DNA of 64,000 bases, from positions 310,001-374,000 of the forward strand of contig NZ_SOBT01000010.1 in the NCBI RefSeq assembly GCF_004364935.1, read 5' to 3'. A program made the position numbers and the translations under genes. This DNA comes from Panacagrimonas perspica. GTDB taxonomy: Bacteria > Pseudomonadota > Gammaproteobacteria > Nevskiales > Nevskiaceae. This document shows, piece after piece, positions 1 through 11,600 of the stretch. A model generated the notes under the pieces. The model was given only the letters and a program-made list of their open reading frames with translations, had not been told where the DNA came from and ran no database searches. Within the stretch, counting starts at the first letter, position 1, and each line of letters starts with the position of its first letter.

Positions 1-1781
<1,781 letters not shown>

Positions 1782-1853
1782 CAGCGGCTTCTCCCTTGTC
1801 CCGACGTCCCCGACCATCCCCGGCGACCGCCCCGGGTCCCGTTGTTCGTCAGG

Positions 1854-1861
1854 CAATATTG
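1854..1861. promoter_or_regulatory. Palindrome CAATATTG between GntR and SDR genes
   Basis: An 8-bp perfect palindrome in the 160-base divergent gap. GntR proteins bind short palindromes, so this is a candidate operator, but short AT-rich palindromes occur by chance and there is no second copy in the gap. Confidence 0.25.
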
Positions 1862-1940
1862 TCCTACGCTCCGCCGACTTTCCATCCCGGATGGCACCTC
1901 ATGGGCTTTCGGGAAACAACCAGAATCTGGAGGCGGGACC

Positions 1941-2720
1941 ATGGGTCGAGTGTCAGGCAAGGTGGTGCTGGTGACCGGCGCAGGCGATGGAATCGGCAAG
2001 GCTACGGCCAAGCTGTTCGCCAAGGAAGGCGCGAAGGTCTTCTGCGTGTCGCGCACGGCGTCGAAGCTCGAGACGGTGGTCAAGGACATCAAGGGCGCTG
2101 GCGGCGACGCGGCGTTCTTCGCCGCGGACCTGTCCAAGTTCGAGGGTGCCGAGGGCGCTTTCAAGGCGGCGATCGCCGCCTACGGCCGTATCGACATCCT
2201 GGTCAACGCCGCGGGCGTCGGCTACAGCTGGGAAGAGAAGAGCCCTGGCTCGATGGCCGAGACGGCCACCTGCGAGCCGGAGAAGTGGCGCGAGGTGATG
2301 GGCATCAACCTCGACTCGCTGTTCTACGTCTGCCGCCTCGTGGTGCCGCAGATGCAGAAGCAGCAGAGCGGCGCGATCGTCAACGTGGCCTCGATCTACG
2401 GAATGATCGGCGTGCCCAACGCGCATGCGTACACGGCATCCAAGGGCGCGATCATCAACTACACGCGCTCGCTGGCCGTCACCTACATCAAGGACAACAT
2501 CCGTTCGAACTGCCTGTGCCCGGGCTTCATCGACACCGGCATGGTCGCGTCGGTGACACCGCTGTTCAAGGATCCGGCGATCGGCAAGCAGATTTCGCCG
2601 TCCGCGCGTCCGGGTACCGCCGAGGAGATGGCGTACTCCTGCCTGTTCCTCGGCTGTGACGAGTCCAGCTATTGCAACGGCACGATCCTGGTGGCCGACG
2701 GCGGCAGCATCTCGCAGTAG
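1941..2720 (+). CDS. SDR family oxidoreductase
   Basis: 259-residue classical short-chain dehydrogenase. The cofactor motif TGAGDGIG is at residues 12-19, the NAG-like motif appears as VNAAG, and the catalytic Ser-Tyr-Lys set is seen in NVASIYG and YTASK. The C-terminus is the usual substrate and dimer region (LVADGGSISQ). The start is set by GGAGG eleven bases upstream; the open frame runs back to 1680 but that part is shadow. It is divergent from the GntR gene. A role downstream of the dehalogenase (alcohol oxidation) is possible but is inference from proximity. Confidence 0.88.
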   Translation: MGRVSGKVVLVTGAGDGIGKATAKLFAKEGAKVFCVSRTASKLETVVKDIKGAGGDAAFFAADLSKFEGAEGAFKAAIAAYGRIDILVNAAGVGYSWEEKSPGSMAETATCEPEKWREVMGINLDSLFYVCRLVVPQMQKQQSGAIVNVASIYGMIGVPNAHAYTASKGAIINYTRSLAVTYIKDNIRSNCLCPGFIDTGMVASVTPLFKDPAIGKQISPSARPGTAEEMAYSCLFLGCDESSYCNGTILVADGGSISQ

Positions 2721-2728
2721 TCGTTCAC

Positions 2729-2815
2729 GTAGCCCGGACGAAGTCCGGGAAGCCGTCACTCAGCTAAGCAGCGCATCCCGCTCTTTCGCTCCGCGAAATT
2801 CAACGTCCGGGCTAC
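2729..2815. repeat. REP pair 1 (GTAGCCCGGAC type)
   Basis: Two inverted arms, each with the GTAG foot and a CCGGACGAAGTCCGG-type stem, separated by a spacer containing CTCTTTCGCTCCGCGAAATTC. The right arm is shortened to CGTCCGGGCTAC. It lies between convergent genes 9 bases after the SDR stop, and the sterol desaturase frame ends inside it. Confidence 0.85.
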
Positions 2816-3686
2816 GGTTCGGGCGCTGCCATTCCGGCGGCGCCCACAGGTGCTTGAGGCGCATCGCCAGCGGACCGCGCGTGAACACGTCGCGCCACAT
2901 GTCGGCGAACTCGTGGAAATTGAGCACCAGGAAGTTCGCGCTGTGCGGCTGGCGCGTGGCGATGCCGTACTCGACCTTCTCCTGCTCTTCCTCGTACGTG
3001 CCGAACCAGCGATCGAACAGGATCAGCACGCCGCCGTAGTTCTTGTCGATGTACTGCGCGTTGCGGCCGTGATGCACGCGATGGTTCGACGGCGTGTCGA
3101 ACACATACTCGATCCAGCGCGGCAGCTTGCCCACGCTCTCCGTGTGCACGAAGTACTGGTAGCAGAGGTCCACCGCGTACAGGAAGAACACCACCGGAGG
3201 CGGCACGCCCAGGAAGATCAGCGGGCAGAAGAACAGCCACCAGCCGGTGATCGAGTACAGCAGGCTCTGGCGCATCGCCGTCGTGAAGTTCATGCGCTCG
3301 CTGCTGTGGTGCACGACGTGCGCCGACCAGAACCAGCGCACGCGGTGGCTGGTGCGGTGGAACCAGTAGTAGCAGAACTCCACGCCGATGAAGATCGGCA
3401 GCACGGTCCACGCATTCACCGGCACGTCGAACAGCCGGTGCTGGTAGATCCACAGCGTCGCCACGCCGGTGATCAGCAGGTGCGCGCCCAGTTCGAACAC
3501 CTGGTAGCTGCCGCCAAGCGACAGGTTGGCCAGGATGTCGCGCCACTCGAACTGCGCGCGCTTGCCGCGGCCGCGCATGACCTGCCACTCGATGGCGAAC
3601 GCGATCAGGAAGACCGGCGACATGCCGATCAGCAGCACCTGCTTCCAGTCCACGTCCGGACCCAGCATCTGCACCAGGGTTTCCAT
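2760..3686 (-). CDS. Sterol desaturase / fatty acid hydroxylase family protein
   Basis: 308-residue integral membrane di-iron oxygenase. The histidine clusters of the family are present: HRTSH, HVVHH and HRVHH, in the usual order between hydrophobic helices. Substrate cannot be told from sequence; sterols, carotenoids and fatty acids are all known in the family. The start at 3686 has GAGGAG about seven bases upstream. The last 14 or so residues (PDVEFRGAKERDALLS) are the translation of REP pair 1, so the natural C-terminus was probably replaced or extended by the repeat. It is convergent with the SDR. Confidence 0.85.
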   Translation of the reverse strand: METLVQMLGPDVDWKQVLLIGMSPVFLIAFAIEWQVMRGRGKRAQFEWRDILANLSLGGSYQVFELGAHLLITGVATLWIYQHRLFDVPVNAWTVLPIFIGVEFCYYWFHRTSHRVRWFWSAHVVHHSSERMNFTTAMRQSLLYSITGWWLFFCPLIFLGVPPPVVFFLYAVDLCYQYFVHTESVGKLPRWIEYVFDTPSNHRVHHGRNAQYIDKNYGGVLILFDRWFGTYEEEQEKVEYGIATRQPHSANFLVLNFHEFADMWRDVFTRGPLAMRLKHLWAPPEWQRPNRSPDVEFRGAKERDALLS

Positions 3687-3868
3687 TGCGCGCTCCTCGT
3701 CGTTCTTCGATGGCGCATGGTCGCGTCGCGGGCCGCGTCGGGGCTTGACCCTGGCCGCCTTGTTTTTGACATTTCTCGCCATCATCTGAGGGCGCCGTCG
3801 CCTGCACCCCGAGACCGGGTCATCGGGCATCCTGATGCAACGGCAGCGAACGGGGGGTGGGGATCGGC

Positions 3869-4942
3869 ATGAGGGGAAGGCGGACACAGGCGACAGGCGA
3901 TGCATCGGCGCCGCAGCCGCGTGCGGTCCGCGCCAACGCGGCACGCGGTGTCGTTCCCGCCAGCTATGTCCGCCTGCTCTACGAATATCTCGAAAACCGG
4001 AACATCGACGCGGTGAAGCTGCTCGGAGAAACGGCGCCCGAACCGACCGGGCCCGCGCCGGGCCGCTACCCGGTGGAGCGATGGCGCCGTCACCTGGAAA
4101 AAGCTGCCGCGCACCTGCAGGACGACGATCTGGGCCTGCACCTCGGCCGCACCGTGACGCCGCGACATTTCGGTGTCATGGGCTACGTGCTGCTGGCCTG
4201 CGGCACGCTCGGCGCGGCGCTCACGCGGCTGCACCGGTACCAGCGGCTGGTCTACGACGTCAGCCCGATGCGCTTCGAGACGCACGGCAATTCGGTGACG
4301 CTCGAATGGGGAACGGAGAACGGACGGCCGGGCCGTCTCGTCGATGAGACGGCGATCACGGCGCTGGTGCAGTTCGCGCGCGATGTCACCGGCGCCGTCG
4401 ACACGACCATCGACGAGGTCCACTTCGTCAACGAACCGCCGGCCAACCCGGCGTCCTACCGCCGCTATTTCGGCGGCCAGGTGCGGTGGGAGCAGGACGC
4501 CACGCGCGTGAGCCTGCCGCTATCGCTGCTCGCGCGTCCGCTGCGCCAGCCCGACGCGGCGCTGCTGGGCCTGCTCGAACAGCAGGCCGAAACGCTGCTC
4601 GCCGATCTGCCCGAAGCCGGCGATCTCGAACAGGCGGTACGTCGCGCGGTCGGCTCGACGGTTCGCGAAGGCGAGGTCACGCTCGAGCGCATCGCCAGCG
4701 CGCTGCACCTGTCGCCGCGCACGCTGCATCGCCGGCTCGATGCGCTCGAACTGGGCTTTCGCGAACTGCGCGACGACACCCGGCGGCGCCTGGCGGAGCA
4801 GCATCTCGCGGATCCCGGAATGGGCATCGCCGAGGTCGCGCTACTGCTCGGTTACTCCGAACAGAGCGCGTTCACCCGCGCGTTCAAGCGATGGACGGGA
4901 TCGACGCCGCGCGCGTTCCGTCAGGAACAACACACGACGTAG
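3869..4942 (+). CDS. AraC family transcriptional regulator
   Basis: 357-residue regulator. Residues about 30-220 match the arabinose-binding-like N-terminal domain of the OruR/ArgR-type AraC subfamily. Residues about 255-350 hold the double helix-turn-helix, ending in the typical AEVALLLGYSEQSAFTRAFK and WTGSTPRAFR. The start at ATG 3869 follows a G-rich ribosome site; an in-frame GTG at 3857 is the alternative. It is divergent from the sterol desaturase, which is a plausible target. The stop TAG at 4940-4942 is the TAG of the REP foot. Confidence 0.88.
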   Translation: MRGRRTQATGDASAPQPRAVRANAARGVVPASYVRLLYEYLENRNIDAVKLLGETAPEPTGPAPGRYPVERWRRHLEKAAAHLQDDDLGLHLGRTVTPRHFGVMGYVLLACGTLGAALTRLHRYQRLVYDVSPMRFETHGNSVTLEWGTENGRPGRLVDETAITALVQFARDVTGAVDTTIDEVHFVNEPPANPASYRRYFGGQVRWEQDATRVSLPLSLLARPLRQPDAALLGLLEQQAETLLADLPEAGDLEQAVRRAVGSTVREGEVTLERIASALHLSPRTLHRRLDALELGFRELRDDTRRRLAEQHLADPGMGIAEVALLLGYSEQSAFTRAFKRWTGSTPRAFRQEQHTT

Positions 4943-5005
4943 CCCGGACGAAGTCCGGGAACGCCGCGCTTTACGGAGCGGGAACCCGGACTTCGTCCGG
5001 GCTAC
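4939..5005. repeat. REP pair 2 (GTAGCCCGGAC type)
   Basis: Nearly symmetric 67-bp element with both arms intact and a short spacer. It begins with GTAG, whose TAG is the stop codon of the AraC gene. The pirin gene on the other strand ends 16 bases beyond the right arm. Confidence 0.9.
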
Positions 5006-5021
5006 GGTTCAGCTGGACACC

Positions 5022-5909
5022 TCAGGCCGCGACCTTCGCGAAATCGCCGCGCTGATAATCCTGGATCGCCTGCTCGATCTCTTCACGCGTGTTCATCACG
5101 AACGGTCCGTACTGCACGATCGGCTCGTTCAACGGCCGCCCGGCGACGAGGATGACGCGCGTCTCCTCCGCACCGGCCGCGATCACCATGCGATCACCGG
5201 CCGACAGCACGCCGGCTGCCTGTCGCGGCAGCGCGCGTGCGGAGTCGCCGTCGCCGATGATGGCCGCGCCCTCGTAGCTGTACACGAAGGCCGTGTGGCC
5301 CGTCGGCAGCGCGTGTTCGAAGCGCGCGCCGGCCGGCAGGTGCAGATCGAGATACAGCGGATCGGTGCTCAGCGGACGTTCCGCCGAATTGATCGGCCCA
5401 CTCGTGCTCGTCTCGCCCGCCTTCACCGTGCCCGCGATCACCTTCACGTGGCCGCCGCCCGGCAGCGCGACCACCGGAATCTCGCCGGCCGGGATGTCGC
5501 GATACCACGCCGCCTTCATCTTTTCCTTCGCCGGCAGGTTGAGCCAGAGCTGGAACCCGCGCATTCGGCCGCTCTCCTGCAACGGCATCTCGGAATGGAT
5601 CACGCCGCGCCCGGCCGTCATCCACTGCACGCCGCCCGGTCCGAGATCACCGACGTTGCCGAGGTGATCCTTGTGCTGCATGCGGCCGTCGAGCATGTAC
5701 GTGACGGTCTCGAACCCGCGATGCGGATGCGGCGGGAACCCGGCGATGTAGTCGTCCGCGTTGTCGGTGCCGAACTCGTCGAGCATCAGGAACGGATCGA
5801 GGTAGAGCCCGCGCTGGCTGCCGATGCTGCGGCGCAGCTTCACGCCGGCGCCGTCGGACGTCTCCACGGAGCGGATGACCTGGGCGAGGGTTCGCGTGTT
5901 CGTGTTCAT
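5022..5909 (-). CDS. Pirin family protein
   Basis: 295-residue double cupin of the pirin family. The metal-binding motif HPHRGFETVTYM is at about 58-69, followed by the GGVQWMTAGRGVIHSEMP segment typical of the first cupin; the second cupin is more degenerate, as in the family. Bacterial pirins include quercetin dioxygenases and redox-responsive cofactors. The start at 5909 has GGAG seven bases upstream. DoxX and azoreductase genes follow on the same strand, suggesting a redox or stress theme. Confidence 0.88.
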   Translation of the reverse strand: MNTNTRTLAQVIRSVETSDGAGVKLRRSIGSQRGLYLDPFLMLDEFGTDNADDYIAGFPPHPHRGFETVTYMLDGRMQHKDHLGNVGDLGPGGVQWMTAGRGVIHSEMPLQESGRMRGFQLWLNLPAKEKMKAAWYRDIPAGEIPVVALPGGGHVKVIAGTVKAGETSTSGPINSAERPLSTDPLYLDLHLPAGARFEHALPTGHTAFVYSYEGAAIIGDGDSARALPRQAAGVLSAGDRMVIAAGAEETRVILVAGRPLNEPIVQYGPFVMNTREEIEQAIQDYQRGDFAKVAA

Positions 5910-5952
5910 GGTGTTCTCCACGTTGGGGTCGAGTTCCCGGATTGCGAGAGCC

Positions 5953-6039
5953 GTTGCCCGGGTGCAACCCGGGGCTTTCACTCTGACAAGCCTTCTCCAA
6001 ATCGGACCGCAAAAACTTCCCGGGTTGCACCCGGGCTAC
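5953..6039. repeat. REP pair 3 (GCCCGGGTGCAACCCGGG type)
   Basis: Inverted arms with stems CCCGGGTGCAACCCGGG and CCCGGGTTGCACCCGGG. The left foot is GTTG rather than GTAG; the right arm ends in CTAC. It lies just upstream of pirin and 3 bases past the DoxX stop. Confidence 0.85.
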
Positions 6040-6042
6040 GAA

Positions 6043-6423
6043 TCAGGCGCGTCGATCCAGGCTGTACGCACCGGCACCCTGGGCCACCAGCAGCAGGAAG
6101 CCGCCGGCGATCGAGACGTTCTTCAGGAACATCGTCATCTGGATCGCGTCGTCCGGCTTGAAGTGGAACAGCGCGGCCGAGACCAGGCTGAAGCCGGCCA
6201 GCAGGAAGGCGAAGAGCCGCGTCTTCCAGCCGACGATGATCGCCAGCGCGCCGAGCACTTCGAGCGCGATCACGATGGGCAGCAGCGCACCGGGCACGCC
6301 TTGCGAGGCCATGTAGCCCGCCGTCCCTTCATAGGCGCCGATCTTCTGCAGACCGGCGAGCAGGAACAGCGAGGCAAGCAGGACGCGGCCAACGGGTGCG
6401 GCGAGGATCTGGATCTGGTTCAT
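6043..6423 (-). CDS. DoxX family membrane protein
   Basis: 126-residue protein with four hydrophobic helices (starting at about 8, 45, 70 and 100), typical DoxX/SURF4 length. It shows the LLASLFLLAGLQKIGAYEGT start and the ALEVLGALAIIVGWKTRLFA middle segment of the family. The start at 6423 has GGAG seven bases upstream. It lies between azoreductase (31 bases upstream) and pirin. DoxX proteins are found with oxidative-stress membrane complexes; the exact role here is unknown. Confidence 0.85.
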   Translation of the reverse strand: MNQIQILAAPVGRVLLASLFLLAGLQKIGAYEGTAGYMASQGVPGALLPIVIALEVLGALAIIVGWKTRLFAFLLAGFSLVSAALFHFKPDDAIQMTMFLKNVSIAGGFLLLVAQGAGAYSLDRRA

Positions 6424-6454
6424 GGAAAATCTCCTGGGTGGATGAGGGTGAGGG

Positions 6455-7066
6455 TTACGCGGCGAGCCGCGCGATGGAATCGTTGGCCTGCTCGATCGCA
6501 CGCGCCTTGAGGTCGGCGCTGATCGCCAGGCCCTCGGCGTACACGAACTCCACGTCTTCGATGCCGATGAAGCGCAGGAAGTCGCGGACGTAGCTCGTCT
6601 GCGTGTCCAGCGGCGTACCGGCCAACAAGCCGCCGCGCGCTGCCAGCACGTACACCTTCTTGCCGGTGATCAGGCCGACCGGGCCATCGGCGGTGTAGCG
6701 GAACGTCACGCCGGCGCGGGCCACGTGATCGAAATAGGCCTTGAGCTGTGAAGGCACGCCGAAGTTGTAGAGCGGCAGGCCGAGGACGATCACGTCGGCC
6801 GCGCGCAGCTCGTCGATCAGCGTGTCGGAGTAGTCGACCACGGCCTGCTGCTCGGGCGTACGGGCTTCCGGCGCGGCCAGGAAGGCGCCGAAGCGGCGCG
6901 CATCGAGATGCGGCACCGGGTCGCCGGCCACGTCGCGGGTGACGACGCGCACGTCGCCATGGCTCGCCCGGAAGCTGTTCACGAAGCGCTCGGACAGCAG
7001 GCTGGACTGACCCTTGCCGGAATAGAGGCTGGCATTGATCTGCAGGAGGTTGAGCGGCTTGTTCAT
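6455..7066 (-). CDS. azoR: FMN-dependent NADH:quinone/azo oxidoreductase
   Basis: 203-residue flavodoxin-fold enzyme of the AzoR group, which reduces quinones and azo bonds with NADH. The N-terminus LLQINASLYSGKGQSS binds the FMN phosphate and PLYNFGVPSQLKAYFDHV is the flavin-ring loop. The start at 7066 is preceded by a weak purine stretch. It is divergent from a LysR regulator with a 98-base gap, the standard arrangement for a LysR target, and is followed by DoxX and pirin in the same direction. Confidence 0.9.
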   Translation of the reverse strand: MNKPLNLLQINASLYSGKGQSSLLSERFVNSFRASHGDVRVVTRDVAGDPVPHLDARRFGAFLAAPEARTPEQQAVVDYSDTLIDELRAADVIVLGLPLYNFGVPSQLKAYFDHVARAGVTFRYTADGPVGLITGKKVYVLAARGGLLAGTPLDTQTSYVRDFLRFIGIEDVEFVYAEGLAISADLKARAIEQANDSIARLAA

Positions 7067-7151
7067 GTGGTTTCTTCCGTCGTGGTGAGGGTGTGCGCCC
7101 ATTAAATGGTTTCCAGATTGGATAAAAAAGAACATTATTTAGGCCATACCT

Positions 7152-7166
7152 ATCTATTGATTAGAT
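7152..7166. promoter_or_regulatory. LysR-type box overlapping the regulator's start codon
   Basis: A perfect 5-5-5 inverted repeat, ATCTA-TTGAT-TAGAT, which fits the T-N11-A rule for LysR operators. It overlaps the ATG at 7165. The surrounding azoR/lysR gap is much more AT-rich than the rest of the window. Candidate site for autorepression and azoR control. Confidence 0.45.
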
Positions 7167-8118
7167 GATGAGCACGCCCCGGATCAGCATCGAGCAGTGG
7201 CGGGCCCTCACCGGCGTCGTCGAGGCCGGCGGCTACGCGCAGGCCGCCGAGGCCCTGAACAAGAGCCAATCGGCCATCACCTATGCCGTGCAGAAGATCG
7301 AATCGCAGCTCGGCGTGAAGGCCTTCGAGGTGCAGGGCCGCAAGGCCGTGCTGACGCCCACGGGCACGCTGCTGTATCGCCGTGCGCGCGCCCTGCTCGA
7401 CGAGGCCGCGAGCCTGGAGCGGGCGGCCGGTTCCCTGTCCGCCGGATGGGAAGCGCAGATCCGCCTTGCGGTGGAGATCCTCTTTCCGACCCAGCTGCTG
7501 CTGACCACGCTCGACCAGTTCGGCGAGGAGAGCCCGCACACGCGCATCGAGCTGATCGAGTCGGTGCTCGGCGGCACCGCCGAGTGCCTGCTCAAGGGCG
7601 AGGCCGACATCGCCATCGCGCCGCAGGTCCCGACTGGTTTTCTCGGCGAACCGCTGATGCAGAGCCGTCTGCGCCTGGTCGCGGCGCCGGGCCATCCGTT
7701 GCACAAGCTCGGCCGGCCCGTCGGCCAGAGCGACCTGCGTGCGCACCGCCACATCGTCGTGCGCGATTCCGGCAGCCAGCGTGCCGCCACGCCGCTGAGC
7801 CTGGAGGCGAAGCAACGCTGGACCGTGAGCCACATGGCCACCTCGATCTCGGCGGTGCGCGCCGGCTACGGATTCGCCTGGCTTCCCGAGGACAAGATCC
7901 GCGACGAGATCCTGTCGGGCGCCATCGCGCCGCTCGACCTGGGCGTCGCGCAGGATCGCGTGGCCACGCTGTACCTGATCTATGCCGATCGCGACTACGC
8001 GGGACCGGGAATCCTGCGGCTGGTCGAGCTGCTGCGCGAGAATGTGGCAAAAGCCTGCGCTGCACGCGGCGCATCGGCAACCGCCTCCTCCCCGATCACT
8101 CCAGAGAGTTCCAGATGA
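7165..8118 (+). CDS. LysR family regulator next to azoR
   Basis: 317-residue regulator. The helix-turn-helix lies at about 8-65 (GGYAQAAEALNKSQSAITYAVQKIE) and the periplasmic-binding-like effector domain at about 95-295. Two consecutive ATGs start the frame at 7165 and 7168. It is divergent from azoR, its probable target. The TGA overlaps the ATG of the CinA-like gene (ATGA), so the two are translationally coupled. Confidence 0.88.
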   Translation: MMSTPRISIEQWRALTGVVEAGGYAQAAEALNKSQSAITYAVQKIESQLGVKAFEVQGRKAVLTPTGTLLYRRARALLDEAASLERAAGSLSAGWEAQIRLAVEILFPTQLLLTTLDQFGEESPHTRIELIESVLGGTAECLLKGEADIAIAPQVPTGFLGEPLMQSRLRLVAAPGHPLHKLGRPVGQSDLRAHRHIVVRDSGSQRAATPLSLEAKQRWTVSHMATSISAVRAGYGFAWLPEDKIRDEILSGAIAPLDLGVAQDRVATLYLIYADRDYAGPGILRLVELLRENVAKACAARGASATASSPITPESSR

Positions 8119-8609
8119 ACGACATCTTCGAAATGGGCAAGCGCGCCGGCGAGCTGCTCAAGGCACGCGGCGAGAAAATCGTCATCGCCGAGACCTCCGC
8201 CGGCGGCCTCGTCAGCGCCAGCCTGCTCGCCGTTCCCGGCGCGTCGGCGTACTACGTCGGCGGCGCCATCACGTACTCGTTCGACTCGATCAAGTCGCTC
8301 GTGCAGCTGGACATGAAGGAGCTGCGCAAGCAGGGCGTGCGTTCCAGTTCCGAGCCCTACGCGGAGATCCTGTGCCGCGCGATGCTGGCCAAGCACGAGG
8401 GCGTGACCTGGGGCCTCTCGGAAACCGGCGCCGCGGGTCCGCCGAATCCGTATGGCGATCCTTCGGGCCACACCTGCATGGCGATCACCGGGCCGGTGAA
8501 TCTCGTGCGCACGCTGCGCACCGGCAACGAGGATCGCGTCGAGAACATGTGGGCGTTCGCGAAGGCGACGTTGGCGTTGCTCGTCGAGGCCCTGGAAACC
8601 GCACCGTAG
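8115..8609 (+). CDS. CinA-like nicotinamide-nucleotide amidohydrolase domain protein
   Basis: 164-residue stand-alone CinA C-terminal domain. Members deamidate NMN to NaMN in pyridine nucleotide recycling (PncC). The family signature IAETSAGGLVSASLLAVPGA and the SETGAAGP motif are present. It overlaps the LysR stop by four bases. The stop TAG (8607-8609) belongs to the following inverted repeat. Some relatives lack activity, so the enzymatic role is an assignment by family only. Confidence 0.82.
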   Translation: MNDIFEMGKRAGELLKARGEKIVIAETSAGGLVSASLLAVPGASAYYVGGAITYSFDSIKSLVQLDMKELRKQGVRSSSEPYAEILCRAMLAKHEGVTWGLSETGAAGPPNPYGDPSGHTCMAITGPVNLVRTLRTGNEDRVENMWAFAKATLALLVEALETAP

Positions 8610-8675
8610 GGTGCGCTCCGCGCACGAACGCGCGCCCCCGGATGCATGCGAAGACGTGCGCGGAGCGCACCCTAC
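8606..8675. repeat. GTAGGGTGCG inverted repeat
   Basis: 70-bp element with arms GTAGGGTGCGCTCCGCGCAC and its complement, separated by about 30 bases. It has the same GTAG foot and two-arm plan as the REP pairs but a different stem. Its TAG is the stop of the CinA-like gene. It lies between convergent genes. Confidence 0.85.
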
Positions 8676-8683
8676 GCCGGCGT

Positions 8684-11600
8684 CTAGGCCATCCAGCTCC
8701 GCGCGTTCTCGAACATCCGGAACCACGGCGTGCGCTGCGCGGCGCCGCCGGAGGCGGCATCCGGCCACCAGGACCCGGTGACGCCGTGGATCGTGCGCTC
8801 GGGATGCGGCATCAGGATCGTCACGCGACCGTCCTCGTTGCAGATCGACGTCAGGCCCGACGGCGAGCCGTTCGGATTCGCCGGATAGCGCGCCGCGACT
8901 TCGCCCTGGTTGTCGATGAAGCGCATCGCGACCTGGCCGTTGTCCTTCAGCGCGGCCAGATTCGCATCGGTGCGGAATTCCGCGCGACCTTCGCCGTGCG
9001 CCACCGCGATGGGCATGCGCGAACCGGCCATGCCGGCGAACAGGATCGACTTCGAATCGAGCACTTCGACCATCGTCCAGCGCGCCTCGAACTGCTCGGA
9101 GCGGTTGCGGCGGAACATCGGCCAGCGCGACGCACCGGGCACCAGCTCCTGCAGCGCCGCGAACATCTGGCAGCCGTTGCAGACGCCGAGCGCGAACTTC
9201 GACGTGTCCGCGAGGAAGGTCTGGAACTCGTCGCGACCGCGCGGGTTGAACAGGATGGTCTTGGCCCAGCCCTGCCCGGCGCCGAGCACGTCGCCGTACG
9301 AGAAGCCGCCGCAGGCGACCAGCCCCTGGAACGTGGACAGCGACACGCGGCCTTCGAGGATGTCGGACATGTGCACGTCCACCGCCTCGAATCCTGCGGC
9401 GTGGAAGGCGTAGGCCATCTCGTACTGGCCGTTGACGCCCTGCTCGCGCAGCACCGCCACGCGCGGACGACGCGTCACGGCCGGCACCGCGAGCGGCTGC
9501 GGATCGAAACTCAATGACACGCTCAAACCGGTATCGCTGAAGCGGCCCGTCGACTCGAATTCCTCGTCGACGCAATCCGGGTTGTCGCGCAGGCGCGCCA
9601 TGCGATAGCTGGTCTCGAACCAGGCCTTGAACAAGGTGCTGCGCGCCTCGTCCAGCAACGGGGCTTTCTTCTTGCCGGGCAGCCCTTCGATGACGATGCG
9701 ATCGTCGTCGCTCGGCGCGCCCACGCGCAGCGCGTTCAGACCCAGGGCCTGCGCGTCGTCGAGCAGCCGCTGCGTATCGCCGGCGCGCACCTGCAGCACC
9801 AGGCCCAACTCCTCGGCAAACCAGCCCGCCGCATCGAGGCCGGCCGCACGCAGGCCGCAATGACCGGCGAACGCCATCTCGCACAGCGTCGCCAGCAAGC
9901 CGCCGTCGGAACGGTCGTGGCAGGCAAGCACGCGGCCTTCGCCGTTCCAGCGCTGCACGAGTTCGAACGCGGCCTTGAGCTTCGCCGGATCGTCGAGATC
10001 CGGCGGCGTCTCGCCGAGCTGCGAGTACACCTGCGTCAGGATCGATCCGCCGAGGCGGTTCTTGCCGGCGCCGAGGTCGATCAGCACGAGGGCTGTCTCG
10101 CCCGCGTCCAGACGCAGCTGCGGCGTCAGCGACGCGCGCACGTCGAGCACCGGCGCGAATGCAGTGACGATCAGCGACAGCGGCGCGATCTGCGTGTGCG
10201 CGCCCTCGGCGTCGCTCCACACCGACTTCATCGACAGCGAGTCCTTGCCCACCGGGATCGCGATGCCCAGCGCAGGGCACAGTTCGGCGCCGACCGCGCG
10301 CACGGTGTCGAACAGCCGCGCGTCCTCGTCACCCTGGCCGCAGGCGGCCATCCAGTTGGCCGACAGGCGCACGTCGGACAGGCTGCCGATGCGCGCCGAC
10401 AGGATGTTCGTGATCGCTTCGCCGACGGCCATGCGGCCCGACGCGGGCGCATCGAGCAGCGCGAGCACCGGGCGTTCGCCCATGCTCATCGCCTCGCCGG
10501 TGGTGGATTCGAAACCGCTCGCCGTGACGGCGCAGTCGGCCACCGGCACCTGCCAGGGCCCGACCATCTGGTCGCGCACCGTCAGGCCACCGACGGTGCG
10601 ATCACCGATCGTGATCAAAAACTGCTTGGAGGCGACCGACGGATGCTGCAGCACGCGGCGCGCGGCGTCCTCGAAGTTCTCGGGCATCGCGAACGGCACC
10701 GCAGCGGCGGCGGCGCGCTGCGTGTCGCGGCGCATGCGCGGCGGCTTGCCGAGCAGCACCGGCATCGGCATGTCCACCGGGCAGCTGCCGTCAGCGTCCT
10801 CGACGATGAGCTGGCGCTCCGCGGTGGCGGTGCCGACCACGGCCATCGGGCAGCGTTCGCGCGCGCAGAAACCCTGCAGCACGGCGACGCCCTCGGGACG
10901 CACCGCCAGGACGTAACGCTCCTGCGATTCGTTGCACCAGATTTCCATCGGTGACAGCGCGGGATCGGCGCTGAGCACGCTGCGCAGGCGGAAGTGGCCG
11001 CCGCGATCGTCCGCGTGCACCAGTTCCGGCAAGGCATTGGAGATGCCACCGGCACCGACGTCGTGCACCGACAGGATCGGGTTCTTGTCGCCCAGCGCCC
11101 AGCAGGCATCGACGACTTCCTGGCAACGGCGCTCCAGCTCCGGGTTGGCGCGCTGCACCGACGCGTAGTCGAGCGCCTCGCTCGATGCGCCGGTGGCCAT
11201 CGAGCTGGCGGCGCCGCCGCCCAGGCCGATCAGCATCGCCGGGCCGCCGAGCACGATCAGCTGCGCGCCGTCGACGACCTTCATCTTGTCGACGTGCTGG
11301 CGGCGGATGTTGCCGTAGCCGCCGGCGATCATGATCGGCTTATGGAAGCCGCGATTGCGGCCGTCGGCGGCGATGGCCTCGAAGCTGCGGAAGTAGCCGG
11401 CGAGGTTGGGACGTCCGAATTCGTTGTTGTACGCGGCGGCGCCGATGGGCGCCTCCAGCATGATGTTCAGCGCGCTGGCCATGCGCGGCGGGCGCGGCAG
11501 ATCGCTCTCCCAGGGCTGCGCAAAACCCGGGATGCGCAGGTTGGCCACCGTGAAGCCGCAGAGGCCTGCCTTGGGCTTGCCGCCGCGGCCGGTCGCCGCC

